A stretch of DNA of 64,000 nt, taken from the NCBI GenBank assembly GCA_045565995.1, contig JBJLEF010000001.1, forward strand, positions 186,001-250,000. The letters are read 5' to 3'. Below, one piece after another: positions 24,938 to 33,320 of this stretch; the first letter of the stretch is position 1; every line of letters begins with the position of its first letter. The translations under genes and the position numbers were made by a program. Below the pieces are notes generated by a model. That model had not been told where the DNA came from. It searched no databases and saw only the letters and a program-made list of their open reading frames with translations. Source of the stretch: UBA721 sp002705165. Its GTDB lineage: Bacteria; Planctomycetota; Planctomycetia; Pirellulales; Pirellulaceae.

Positions 24938-27067
24938 CTATTCTGCCGGAGTACCTTTTCCAAGGTTATAAGACAGCATAAGCCATCCATTATCTGACAC
25001 GATTTGCTGCAATATCAGATTTCCTGCTGACGCCCAGTTTCCTGGAAGAGGGATGCCCCCTTTGCCAACAATGTCATCTTTGAAGAATGCGTTGAACTTT
25101 TTACTCATCACAGTCTTCATAGCTACCTGGCCAACGGTCAGAGACTGCTTGCCGATAAACTGAACATTCACATCACCCTCTCGCAACAGTTGCATACCTT
25201 CAGTCGTTTTAAGTACGTTGTAGGTCGCTGCAATGCGAATTCGGTCATTGATAATTTTGGCACCATCACGGAACTGCTTACCCTGTATAGCAATTTCCAG
25301 CTGATTGTCACGGAAACTAACGCTAATCGGCTGTGTGCTTGAGAACGTAATTGCCCAGGACTTTTTACCTTTACCAGTTCTTAGCTCTTCTGGAACTTCA
25401 GCACCAAGATCTGTCATATGTTCAACCAGCTTTTCATCAGTCAATTCAACACCACCAAGCACTACCTCGGTAAAGTTCCTTATAAACGACTCATGCAGCC
25501 TCAGCGCGACGTCGGTACCTTTATTTAAAGCAGGGGGGGCTGTTGACGATGCAAGCTGATATCGTCCCGTCTGAAGCATATTCAATCGGATGTATTCCGC
25601 CGTGCTGGTCGAATTTACATTCACCGGAAAGCCTCCGCGACGAATGAGAGGATTTCGCACCTTATCCTTATAACCATCAATCACGTTAGCTAGTAGCTCA
25701 AGCACCTGAGCATCCATCTTCGATGTAACGGACTCAACAGCTATGGCAGAAGCATCTTTCTCATTTTCGGATCTAGTCTTGATAAATTTAGTCTTGGCGA
25801 TCGATTCGTGAGTCGAAGATGGCCCTTCGATACTATCGAGTTCGAGTTTAGTCGTAGCTTCAGCTTGAGCTGGTTCCGTGGAGAAACCATCACCGTCAAA
25901 ACCAACTAGTTTTGTCGCCTGTATTGTTGTGGTTCCTCGAGTGAGCACAGTAACGCCCGATTTCTTGGCAACATTTCGACTTATCGCTGTACCATCAAGA
26001 ATCACACGCAAGGTTGCTTTTTCCTGAGATTCAGCAATCTGAAAAGATATCTGGCCCCGTAAACGAGCCTCTCCCACGACTTCCAACCCCTTTACCTCTG
26101 TTTTTAAAGGCTGTGTTTCATCGACCTCCATTAACTCACCGGCAGAAATCAGATTCTGAGAAACATGAAGGTAGATATTAGGCTGATAGAAGTGATAACG
26201 TATCTGCTGTTGAATAGCATTTGCCTGTGCTGCTCGGTCAAGCCAGCCAATAATACGCCCCACCTGCCACGCAGTATCATTATTAGCCTGCTCAGTGTAG
26301 TTGTCTAAAGCGGTAATCAAGTTTCCAATCTGAGCTTCATACATAGCTTTAGAATTAGGATTCGTCTTAAAGAACACGGCATTCATATAGGCGCGTAGTG
26401 TAGTTCGGACGTTTGTAAACTCGGGACGTTCCAAACCAACGACATCGGCACCATAAAAACCATTGAGGCTAGACTGCATACGACCAAGATTTGGTTTATC
26501 TTTCTCTAACTCTTCCTGCAGCAGGTCCCATTGCAGTTGTTCCTTCCAGTCGAATTCAACTTCACCTGCATTCAAAAATGCTGTCAAATTGGTTAATGCG
26601 ACATCTAATGCTGTCCGGGTCTTTGTGACCTGCTCGCTGGTGATCGGTGTGAAGGCGGGAGCCGACTTCTTCAACTGCTCCAGAATCTGCTTCAGATTTT
26701 GAGAGGGCAAACTTTGAACCCACTGCTCAAGAGCCTGGCGAATCTGCTCAGCGGTAGCTCTCGTCTTTTTCGAGAAATCTGGAATCGTCTCAATGTAGTG
26801 ATCCCGAAGATTTTCAATATCCTCTTTCTTGGCTGTCACACCTTGTCGAAGCAATGCTTCGAGCGTGTCATACCGCAGGCCATCTCGAATCGAGACAATT
26901 GCCTTTTCTTTCTTTTGAGCACTAATAAGTGCTTCTGACGTTTGTGTTACACGGTCAATGGCATCGGTCAAATCATCAGCACGTAATGGAGCAGTCAGTA
27001 GAAAAGCTCCAACCCACAGGCTAAACAATGAAATACCTGCAACTATGTTCTTAAGACAACGCTGCAT
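24938..27067 (-). CDS. Large secreted protein of unknown function
   Basis: 709 residues from ATG 27067, with GGGAG about eight bases upstream; an upstream start at 27091 adds eight Arg-rich residues. A signal peptide ends near Leu-Arg-Ala-Asp-Asp. The first 300 residues are helical and charged (many Glu, Gln, Lys, Arg), suggesting a rod or bundle. The rest is mixed beta, with a hydrophobic Val/Leu/Thr pattern around residues 320-420 and a C-terminal beta domain. No cysteine pairs or catalytic signature are visible. Similar large exported proteins occur in planctomycetes without a known role. The gene is first in the leftward series that continues to holB. Confidence 0.72.
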   Translation of the reverse strand: MQRCLKNIVAGISLFSLWVGAFLLTAPLRADDLTDAIDRVTQTSEALISAQKKEKAIVSIRDGLRYDTLEALLRQGVTAKKEDIENLRDHYIETIPDFSKKTRATAEQIRQALEQWVQSLPSQNLKQILEQLKKSAPAFTPITSEQVTKTRTALDVALTNLTAFLNAGEVEFDWKEQLQWDLLQEELEKDKPNLGRMQSSLNGFYGADVVGLERPEFTNVRTTLRAYMNAVFFKTNPNSKAMYEAQIGNLITALDNYTEQANNDTAWQVGRIIGWLDRAAQANAIQQQIRYHFYQPNIYLHVSQNLISAGELMEVDETQPLKTEVKGLEVVGEARLRGQISFQIAESQEKATLRVILDGTAISRNVAKKSGVTVLTRGTTTIQATKLVGFDGDGFSTEPAQAEATTKLELDSIEGPSSTHESIAKTKFIKTRSENEKDASAIAVESVTSKMDAQVLELLANVIDGYKDKVRNPLIRRGGFPVNVNSTSTAEYIRLNMLQTGRYQLASSTAPPALNKGTDVALRLHESFIRNFTEVVLGGVELTDEKLVEHMTDLGAEVPEELRTGKGKKSWAITFSSTQPISVSFRDNQLEIAIQGKQFRDGAKIINDRIRIAATYNVLKTTEGMQLLREGDVNVQFIGKQSLTVGQVAMKTVMSKKFNAFFKDDIVGKGGIPLPGNWASAGNLILQQIVSDNGWLMLSYNLGKGTPAE

Positions 27068-27403
27068 TCTATTCTCCCTTCGCCGAGCCAAACTTCTAAG
27101 TCTCGGATTTTCTTATTCTATTTCTCTAAATGTTGCAAAATCATGTTCGAATCGCAGGCCTGAATAATGAATTCGAGCCAACACATTTATATCTAATTAT
27201 CTGTTTACGCGAAGCGCCGAGCTATTTTTTCCCAGATTGCCAATTGTCGCAAGTTCAACTAAGGTCCAAACTCCACCTGATTTACCTATTTTTAGCTATT
27301 TTTTTTGATGTATAGCCCGAAATGGGGAAATTCGTCTTAACTCAAAATAGGGCTTTCTCAAATAATAGTGTGAGTTGAACCTTAGTTGAAAGGACAACGT
27401 GGG
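27068..27403. other. 336-bp divergent promoter region
   Basis: This region separates the leftward 709-residue gene from the rightward DUF11 lipoprotein and must hold both promoters. It is AT-rich, with T/A runs at 27225-27310, and carries the long-range inverted repeat at 27254/27390. A GTTCGAATCGC sequence near 27143 resembles a tRNA T-loop, but no tRNA fold accompanies it. Confidence 0.5.
27254..27390. repeat. 12-bp perfect inverted repeat spanning a promoter region
   Basis: TTCAACTAAGGT (27254-27265) and ACCTTAGTTGAA (27379-27390) are exact reverse complements, 113 bases apart. The right arm overlaps the bases just before the AAGGA ribosome-binding site of the DUF11 gene. In mRNA the arms could pair and occlude the ribosome-binding site; as DNA they could be operator sites for one regulator. 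Confidence 0.6.
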
Positions 27404-30400
27404 GTGGCATTTTCTAAACAATCATTTTCATACAGGGATGGTCCGTTGCGTCCTTCCATAGCTGTCTGGTTTCTAACCAGTCTCGCTCTTGCCTGTACTT
27501 TGCTGGGTGGCTGCAGCCAAATGAGGCTCCCTAAAATTGACCCCAATGGTACCGGACTGTTTGTCAATGGCGACACGACTGAAGTCACTCGCCCTTTCAA
27601 AGATACCGAAAAGTTGCGTGAGCTTCCAACAATAATCCCCAAGCCAGCATTCCGAGCTCCTGCCCCGGGAACATCATCGGATGAAGGTCTGATGACCAAA
27701 CCTAATGACCAAGGCCAGAATCAACCTCAACTCACGCCTGGAATGATTTGGGTTTCTCCTAAAATTGTTGCTGCACCAATCGGAAGTGGTGTAGTTTTGA
27801 AAGCTGGACTTGTTGGATCGAAGAAGCAATTGCTCGCCGATCGTAAGCTCGAATGGACTGTGGCTGAAGGTAGCCAGGGAATCATTGAAAGTGCTGGTGG
27901 CGGAAATCCGAATACGTTCCGTTGGCTATTTCCCAAATATGGAAATAGGGCTTCCGAAACCTATGCCCACACCATCACCTCCCAACGTGCAGAAGTTGTC
28001 CATCAGGATACCGTTGACTACATTGATGATATTGATGTCGCCCAGGGTGAAGCTTGGGCCGTTGTCTCATCCGACCGGAAAGGAACGACCGAAGTTTTGG
28101 TCGGTGCCTCAACAGAAACAAACTGGGATAGACGCTTTCAGAAAATCCTCGTGCACTGGATCGATGCTCAATGGCAATTTCCAAATTCGGTGACCGATGA
28201 TGCCGGCTCAGATCAGGTATTAACGACCATCGTTACACGCCCATCCAACAATACCCCTCTGTCTGGATGGACTGTACGATACAAGTTGGTTAGTAATCGT
28301 CAGGCCACTCTTTCTTCTCAATCTAACAATGAACAACTCGACACGATTGACGTGACGACAGATTCGCAGGGAAAAGCATCCATTCGAGTTTCTCCCAGCG
28401 TCAATCAAGCTGGTGTTGTTTACGTAACCACAGAAATTATTCGACCGGCCGACGTATCAATCGAAACTCCTGCCTTAGTAGTAGGAAAATCGACTGCCGG
28501 TGTTACCTGGAATTCACCTGGCCTCTCTCTCTCTTGTTCCAGTCCTAAAATCGTGGAATTAGGGAAAGCTATAGATTGCGTGCTAACCATTTCCAATCCA
28601 GGTAACCAAACAGCCACCAATGTCACTCTGAATCAGGTAATCCCGGTCGGACTCTTGCTAGACTCAAGTAACCCCGTTGCCACGCTAAATGGAAATCAAG
28701 CCATTTGGAATATTGGTGATCTTACGCCACAAACACAGAAACAACTGACCATTCGGTATACGACGGGCCAAGCAGGAGCAAGCGACCTCAGCTTTCTGGT
28801 CACCTGCGATGAAGGTCTAGAATCCGATGCTGGATCGTTAACCAATGTGATTACGGCTCCCTTGGAAATCACGATTGAAGGTCCTCGCATTGCCAAACTG
28901 GGAGACGACCTCCAATTTCAAATCCTGTTGCACAATACGTCAACAGAACCTATCTCCGGCCTGAATTTACTGGAAACCTTGGGGCCAGGTCTGATTCACA
29001 TCTCCAAATCCAATCCACTCGGCAACCCTTCCGTTCGAAAGCTGGCTTTCCAGTCGCGGACCATTCAACCCAATAGCACGACCGTCAAGGCGATTTCCAT
29101 GCGTGCAACCAGAGCCGGGACGCTGTGCCATACATTAGAAGCCAGACTCCCCAACGGATTAGTTCTAGAGAAAGAGGTTTGTCTCGAAATTAGTGCTCCT
29201 ATTCAGCCGGAAACGACATCCGCTCCTATCATTGAAGCTAATATTATCAGCGAGCAGGTTGCTCAAGCATGGGAAGTAGGAGAAACAAATACTAAACGCT
29301 TTCAGGTTTCAAATCAATCAAAACAGCCCATTACTAATGTCCTGATCAAAGCGACCTTACCAACACAATTACAGGCTCAACTTGCCAGTGAAGGGCACCG
29401 TAGTGAAGGACCTTCCATTTTGTTGGATATACCAACCCTACTCCCCGGCCAAACCAGAACGCTCATCATTCAAATGCTTGCTACTGAGGCCGGAGCCGAA
29501 CTTCTAATCCAAATGGAAGTATCGGGTGATGCAATTGCAAAAATTGTAAAGACCGGGCAGACCACTATCATTAATAACACAGCTGACAATCCATTGGACT
29601 TATCACCTCCATCCGGGGAGGAACCTATGGCAGAGGGTGAACCTATGGCAGCGACGGAGCAGCCAATTCCCGATCTCAATCCTGCTAAGATGCCAAACAA
29701 AGAGGCCCCCAACCCCGCTGATGAAGGCACTTTCCAACTTAACGAGCTTCCAGATCAGCCGAACGATCCAATGCCACCACCCTCTGTGGACGAGAATACT
29801 TTCAAAGTAGAGCCATCAGACTCTCTTCCGGAACAAATTCCTGAAAACACTTTTACTCCCGCGACTCCGCCCGATAAAAGCGACGAACCTCTCGATACTC
29901 TCTCTCTCAATACTCTCCCCCTCGATCTAAGCCTCCCGGCGGAGCAATCCGCAGAAGGCAACGACTTTAAATCTGAAGTACCTTCCGAGCCCGAGGAATC
30001 TTCTACGTCAGAAACCAAAAGCTCATCACAAAAACTACCCGATGAGCCAACCCTAGTTCTGTCCAAACTCCCTGCCACTACATCCAAACGCCCGGCCCTC
30101 AGTCCCAACGTATTAACTCTCAGTAACCCTATCTCAGTAGGCGAAGAAAACGTTTTCTTCGTTTATCTCAACAACAATGGGGATTCTGAGGTGACTAATA
30201 TTGTGATCCAGATGCAAACCAGCGAACACCTTGAGCTTATTTCACTGGAGCAAAAAGAAACCGACTCGAGCAAGTTTGCTAATGCATTAGACGGTGACAA
30301 TCGTGCCGTCTCGATTCCTGCGATCGCTCGCTTAGCGGCAGGCACATCCATACGTCCTTACCAGATTAAAGTCAAAGCAATTCAGAAGGGAAAAGGGACG

Positions 30401-30481
30401 ATTAATGCTTCGATCAATGCGGATGGCCTCGAAAACACTATCGAAATAGACGAGGAAGTCGCAATTGTGCCGGCTAAATAA
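27404..30481 (+). CDS. DUF11-repeat surface lipoprotein
   Basis: 1025 residues from GTG 27404, with AAGGA about ten bases upstream; TTG 27386 would add six residues. The signal ends in Leu-Leu-Gly-Gly-Cys, a lipobox. An Ig-like region (about 110-360) precedes at least three DUF11-type domains with the pattern Gly-x-x-Ile/Val-x-x-x-Leu/Ile-x-Ile-x-Asn-x-Gly/Thr-x-x-x-x-x-Gly/Asn and Val/Leu-x-x-x-Leu-Pro. A Pro/Glu/Ser/Asp-rich, probably disordered linker (about 725-890) separates the last domain. DUF11 domains are extracellular Ig-like modules found in wall, sheath and outer-surface proteins. The stop is three bases before the next start, so the following gene is translationally coupled. Confidence 0.85.
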   Translation: MAFSKQSFSYRDGPLRPSIAVWFLTSLALACTLLGGCSQMRLPKIDPNGTGLFVNGDTTEVTRPFKDTEKLRELPTIIPKPAFRAPAPGTSSDEGLMTKPNDQGQNQPQLTPGMIWVSPKIVAAPIGSGVVLKAGLVGSKKQLLADRKLEWTVAEGSQGIIESAGGGNPNTFRWLFPKYGNRASETYAHTITSQRAEVVHQDTVDYIDDIDVAQGEAWAVVSSDRKGTTEVLVGASTETNWDRRFQKILVHWIDAQWQFPNSVTDDAGSDQVLTTIVTRPSNNTPLSGWTVRYKLVSNRQATLSSQSNNEQLDTIDVTTDSQGKASIRVSPSVNQAGVVYVTTEIIRPADVSIETPALVVGKSTAGVTWNSPGLSLSCSSPKIVELGKAIDCVLTISNPGNQTATNVTLNQVIPVGLLLDSSNPVATLNGNQAIWNIGDLTPQTQKQLTIRYTTGQAGASDLSFLVTCDEGLESDAGSLTNVITAPLEITIEGPRIAKLGDDLQFQILLHNTSTEPISGLNLLETLGPGLIHISKSNPLGNPSVRKLAFQSRTIQPNSTTVKAISMRATRAGTLCHTLEARLPNGLVLEKEVCLEISAPIQPETTSAPIIEANIISEQVAQAWEVGETNTKRFQVSNQSKQPITNVLIKATLPTQLQAQLASEGHRSEGPSILLDIPTLLPGQTRTLIIQMLATEAGAELLIQMEVSGDAIAKIVKTGQTTIINNTADNPLDLSPPSGEEPMAEGEPMAATEQPIPDLNPAKMPNKEAPNPADEGTFQLNELPDQPNDPMPPPSVDENTFKVEPSDSLPEQIPENTFTPATPPDKSDEPLDTLSLNTLPLDLSLPAEQSAEGNDFKSEVPSEPEESSTSETKSSSQKLPDEPTLVLSKLPATTSKRPALSPNVLTLSNPISVGEENVFFVYLNNNGDSEVTNIVIQMQTSEHLELISLEQKETDSSKFANALDGDNRAVSIPAIARLAAGTSIRPYQIKVKAIQKGKGTINASINADGLENTIEIDEEVAIVPAK

Positions 30482-30484
30482 CTG

Positions 30485-30892
30485 ATGCCCCGTTTTGTCA
30501 TCCTACTTCACGAACCTGGCCCCGCCTCAAGTCAACCAGAACACTTTGACTTTATGTTGGAACCCCAAGAGCATACTGGCTTAGCCACCTGGCGATGGGA
30601 TAAGATACCAACTCAGTCGACGAGCTTCCGTGCCATTCAATTACCCCCACATCGTCTTGGATATCTAGACTACGAAGGAACGATTTCCCGAGACCGTGGG
30701 CGGGTAACAAGGCGTGTCACAGGAGTTTATACAAACATCATCTCTCTTGATGACAACCAATGGCAAATAAGGCTTGAGTCCGAGCAACTAAAGGGATTGC
30801 TTGACGCTAAGTGTCTGGAGGGAACGAATTGGCAATTCCAGTTCAAACTGGATCAATCGACTTCAGCCGTTACACGTACACTTCCGGTCTGA
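30485..30892 (+). CDS. LigD phosphoesterase-domain-like protein
   Basis: 135 residues, ATG 30485, three bases after the preceding stop. The sequence matches the 3'-phosphoesterase domain found in bacterial LigD of non-homologous end joining and in stand-alone archaeal/bacterial proteins. Visible equivalents of the active site are His9, the His20-Phe-Asp22-Phe-Met-Leu-Glu26 block (LigD His-Tyr-Asp-Phe-Arg-Leu-Glu) and His56 before Asp-Tyr-Glu-Gly. The LigD Arg that helps bind phosphate is Met24 here, so activity may be altered. No ligase or Ku gene is next to it. Its 3' end overlaps the convergent gene at 30853 by 40 bases. DNA-end or RNA-end processing is an inference. Confidence 0.72.
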   Translation: MPRFVILLHEPGPASSQPEHFDFMLEPQEHTGLATWRWDKIPTQSTSFRAIQLPPHRLGYLDYEGTISRDRGRVTRRVTGVYTNIISLDDNQWQIRLESEQLKGLLDAKCLEGTNWQFQFKLDQSTSAVTRTLPV

Positions 30893-31524
30893 AACTCCAA
30901 TGCAGTAATCTGTAGTTCACGTTCGCGTTTTGTACGCACCTTGGATGGGATATGAATAGTGGCGACCGTGCGTTCAGTCCCGGCTTTCCACTTAAAATCA
31001 ACTCCGGAGCGTATCATAGCGGACTCAATCTCGTCAAATATTCGCTTCAGGCGAATCGCTAAACTACCGGCATGTACCGACTGGATCTTCAGTTCAATCG
31101 CATTGGGTTGATCAGCCAATCTCGTTTCGAGCTGAAGGGAAATAACAGAGTGAAATCTGGGTCTAACGATTGTGAAATAGATCGTCTGACTCTTGCCTTC
31201 TAATATGACTCGGGGACTTTCGATCCCTGATGGCACGGACACCCGAGAGTTACCTTTTAGCTGCGTCGCCAGCCAACCATTGAGTTGCTCCTGTGTGACT
31301 TCGTAGTCGAGGTCATCACCGAGATGTAAATTATCCTGGATATTATCAACCACTTCGAGGAACTCTTGAAGTGGTTCGTCATAGGTCGACAAAGGGCGTT
31401 TCAGTTCCTTCTCGTAGATTGCAGGAACAGCTTGTATTAGAGACATCAGATACGAAGCGGCAAGTACCACTAGGGCACCGAAACCCAGGAGAATATAGAA
31501 GACTTTCCGCCAGGACATCTTCAT
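30853..31524 (-). CDS. Membrane-anchored protein of unknown function
   Basis: 223 residues from ATG 31524, with AAGGA eight bases upstream; a TTG at 31554 would overlap tyrS. One N-terminal membrane segment (about 10-30) anchors a mostly polar domain with alternating beta strands (for example Tyr-Glu-Val-Thr-Gln-Glu-Gln-Leu-Asn-Gly-Trp-Leu, as in lipid-binding or export accessory folds). There is no catalytic motif. It is the last gene of a leftward operon with tyrS and ispD, 19 bases after the tyrS stop, and overlaps the convergent phosphoesterase-like gene by 40 bases. I do not recognise the family. Confidence 0.75.
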   Translation of the reverse strand: MKMSWRKVFYILLGFGALVVLAASYLMSLIQAVPAIYEKELKRPLSTYDEPLQEFLEVVDNIQDNLHLGDDLDYEVTQEQLNGWLATQLKGNSRVSVPSGIESPRVILEGKSQTIYFTIVRPRFHSVISLQLETRLADQPNAIELKIQSVHAGSLAIRLKRIFDEIESAMIRSGVDFKWKAGTERTVATIHIPSKVRTKRERELQITALEFQTGSVRVTAEVD

Positions 31525-31543
31525 GAGACTAGTCCTTAGCCGG

Positions 31544-32821
31544 TTAGCTCTCAAAACGGATCAAAGCGTATTTTTTCTTACCACGTCGCAAGACCACAAC
31601 AGTCTCGCTCGCTAAATCTTTCGGGGTAAGATTGTAGTCGATTGATTCCACGCGGCGGTTATTAATATATCCACCACCTTGTTCGATAGCTCGACGAGCA
31701 TCTCCCCGGCTATTACACAATCCACTATCTACTAAAGCATCAATAATGTTAATCTCCCCACCCGCCAAAGCATCTTTGGAAGCATTAACGCTTGGTACAT
31801 CTGCGAAAATATCTAACAATTGACCGTCATTTAAATCTTGAATTTCCGACCCGAAAAAAATATCGGTTGCTCTACGGGCTGCAGCCAAACCGTCCTGCCG
31901 ATGCACATTAAGTGTCAGCTCTTCAGCTAGCCGTTTTTGACTATCACGCAGATGTGGTTCATTTTCACGAGACGTGTCGAGAGTGGAAATTTCATCCGTC
32001 GACAACTCGGTTAGAAACCGCAAACACTTGCCTGCATCATCATCAGCTACGTTTATCCAGTACTGGTAGAACTTGTAAGGGCTCGTCCGCTCAGGCGATA
32101 ACCAGACGGCCCCTGATTCTGTTTTCCCCATCTTGGTCCCATCTGATTTCGTCAATAAAGGGCAGGTCATTCCGTATAATGCAGCACCATGCATTCGGCG
32201 TCCCAAATCAATACCAGCGGTAATATTACCCCACTGGTCACTGCCACCAACCTGCAACTCACATCCATACTTTTGGTGTAAGTGAGCGAAATCGTAGGCT
32301 TGTAATAACATATAACTAAATTCCGTGTAGCTGAGTCCACTCTCTCCCTCAAGTCGGCTCTTCACGGAGTCTTTGCCGAGCATTACATTGACCGGAAAAT
32401 TCTTTCCAATGTCGCGTAGGAACTCAAGGAACGAAAAGTCCTGCATCCAGTTGAGGTTATTGGCCAGAACTGCACCCCCACCAGCTTCATCAAAATCGAG
32501 GAAGTTTTGCATCTGGCTCTTAATCGCTTCTGTGTTGGAATGGAGTTGGTCAACGGTCAGAAGATTGCGTTCCTGACTTTTCCCGCTAGGGTCACCAATC
32601 ATTCCGGTAGCGCCGCCTACCAATGCAATCGGACGATGGCCTGCTTTTTGAAATCGGCGCAAAGTCATCACCTGCATTAGGTGTCCAACATGCATACTGT
32701 CAGCTGTTGGATCAAAACCGATATACATCGTGCGCGATTTCTCTTTGAGCCACGGGGCAAGGTCATCCGTAGTCTGATGAATAAGACCGCGAGCGGAAAA
32801 ATCTGCGTAGATATCGTTCAT
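31544..32821 (-). CDS. tyrS: Tyrosyl-tRNA synthetase
   Basis: 425 residues, ATG 32821. It charges tRNA-Tyr with tyrosine. The class I signatures are clear: His44-Val-Gly-His47 in Asp-Ser-Met-His-Val-Gly-His, and Lys-Met-Gly-Lys-Thr near residue 231, the bacterial TyrRS form of KMSKS. The Tyr-binding Gly-Gly-Ser-Asp-Gln-Trp-Gly-Asn-Ile block and a C-terminal S4 RNA-binding domain (about 360-425) are present. It is in a leftward operon after an unknown 145-residue gene and ispD. The 51-bp upstream gap is too short for a T-box leader. Confidence 0.97.
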   Translation of the reverse strand: MNDIYADFSARGLIHQTTDDLAPWLKEKSRTMYIGFDPTADSMHVGHLMQVMTLRRFQKAGHRPIALVGGATGMIGDPSGKSQERNLLTVDQLHSNTEAIKSQMQNFLDFDEAGGGAVLANNLNWMQDFSFLEFLRDIGKNFPVNVMLGKDSVKSRLEGESGLSYTEFSYMLLQAYDFAHLHQKYGCELQVGGSDQWGNITAGIDLGRRMHGAALYGMTCPLLTKSDGTKMGKTESGAVWLSPERTSPYKFYQYWINVADDDAGKCLRFLTELSTDEISTLDTSRENEPHLRDSQKRLAEELTLNVHRQDGLAAARRATDIFFGSEIQDLNDGQLLDIFADVPSVNASKDALAGGEINIIDALVDSGLCNSRGDARRAIEQGGGYINNRRVESIDYNLTPKDLASETVVVLRRGKKKYALIRFES

Positions 32822-32872
32822 AGAATAAAACGTCTGGTGAAAAGGACTAAGTGGTTTTGAACGTTAATTATC

Positions 32873-33310
32873 TCAGAGAATACCTGTCGTGAATATGACA
32901 CATTGTAAACTCTTTGCAGCCAGGACATAGAAATCGCGGAGGCGGGTCAATTCACTGCGAATATCTAGCGTACATTCGATTTCCTCCAATTTTAGTTCAC
33001 TCAAAATTGTCCCGAGATAGCCTACAACATCCGGACGCACAAGGAAAACACGCTGTGGAGGCTCATTTAGTAGGGGGCGCCCACCATCAAATGCCATGGA
33101 AAGCGGTATCGCCAGTTGCTCATTTTCGAGACCTATCTTTTGCAGACACTCATTCACTTGCTGCCAGTAATCAGCCACCTCTAAACGCTGCTCTTCTACA
33201 TACTGATAGTCGCTCAGAAATGCACATAGTGCATTAGGTTCTCGTACAGAAAACATTACTTTCGCATTTTCACGATCTATCGCCAAAAATACATTTGCCT
33301 CAGTCGACAA
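32873..33310 (-). CDS. Small protein between ispD and tyrS, unknown function
   Basis: 145 residues from TTG 33310. This start is preferred because AGGAG lies seven bases upstream, and it falls ten bases after the ispD stop; the longer frame to 33382 overlaps ispD by 62 bases. The protein looks like an alpha/beta domain: Val-Phe-Leu-Ala-Ile-Asp at the start, a Leu-Ser-Asp-Tyr-Gln-Tyr helix, a middle Asp-Gly-Gly-Arg-Pro loop, and a C-terminal helix with Leu-Arg-Asp-Phe-Tyr-Val-Leu-Ala. No motif is recognised. Its place suggests co-expression with isoprenoid and translation genes, without proving a shared role. Confidence 0.7.
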   Translation of the reverse strand: MSTEANVFLAIDRENAKVMFSVREPNALCAFLSDYQYVEEQRLEVADYWQQVNECLQKIGLENEQLAIPLSMAFDGGRPLLNEPPQRVFLVRPDVVGYLGTILSELKLEEIECTLDIRSELTRLRDFYVLAAKSLQCVIFTTGIL

Positions 33311-33320
33311 TTCTCTTCTC

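Noticed and set aside
27130..27175. A tRNA-like GTTCGAATCGC sequence near 27143
   Set aside because: It resembles a T-loop, but no matching acceptor stem, anticodon arm or D-arm can be formed with the flanks.
32822..32872. T-box riboswitch before tyrS
   Set aside because: The gap to the preceding stop is only about 51 bases, too short for a T-box, and no specifier or antiterminator pattern is seen.
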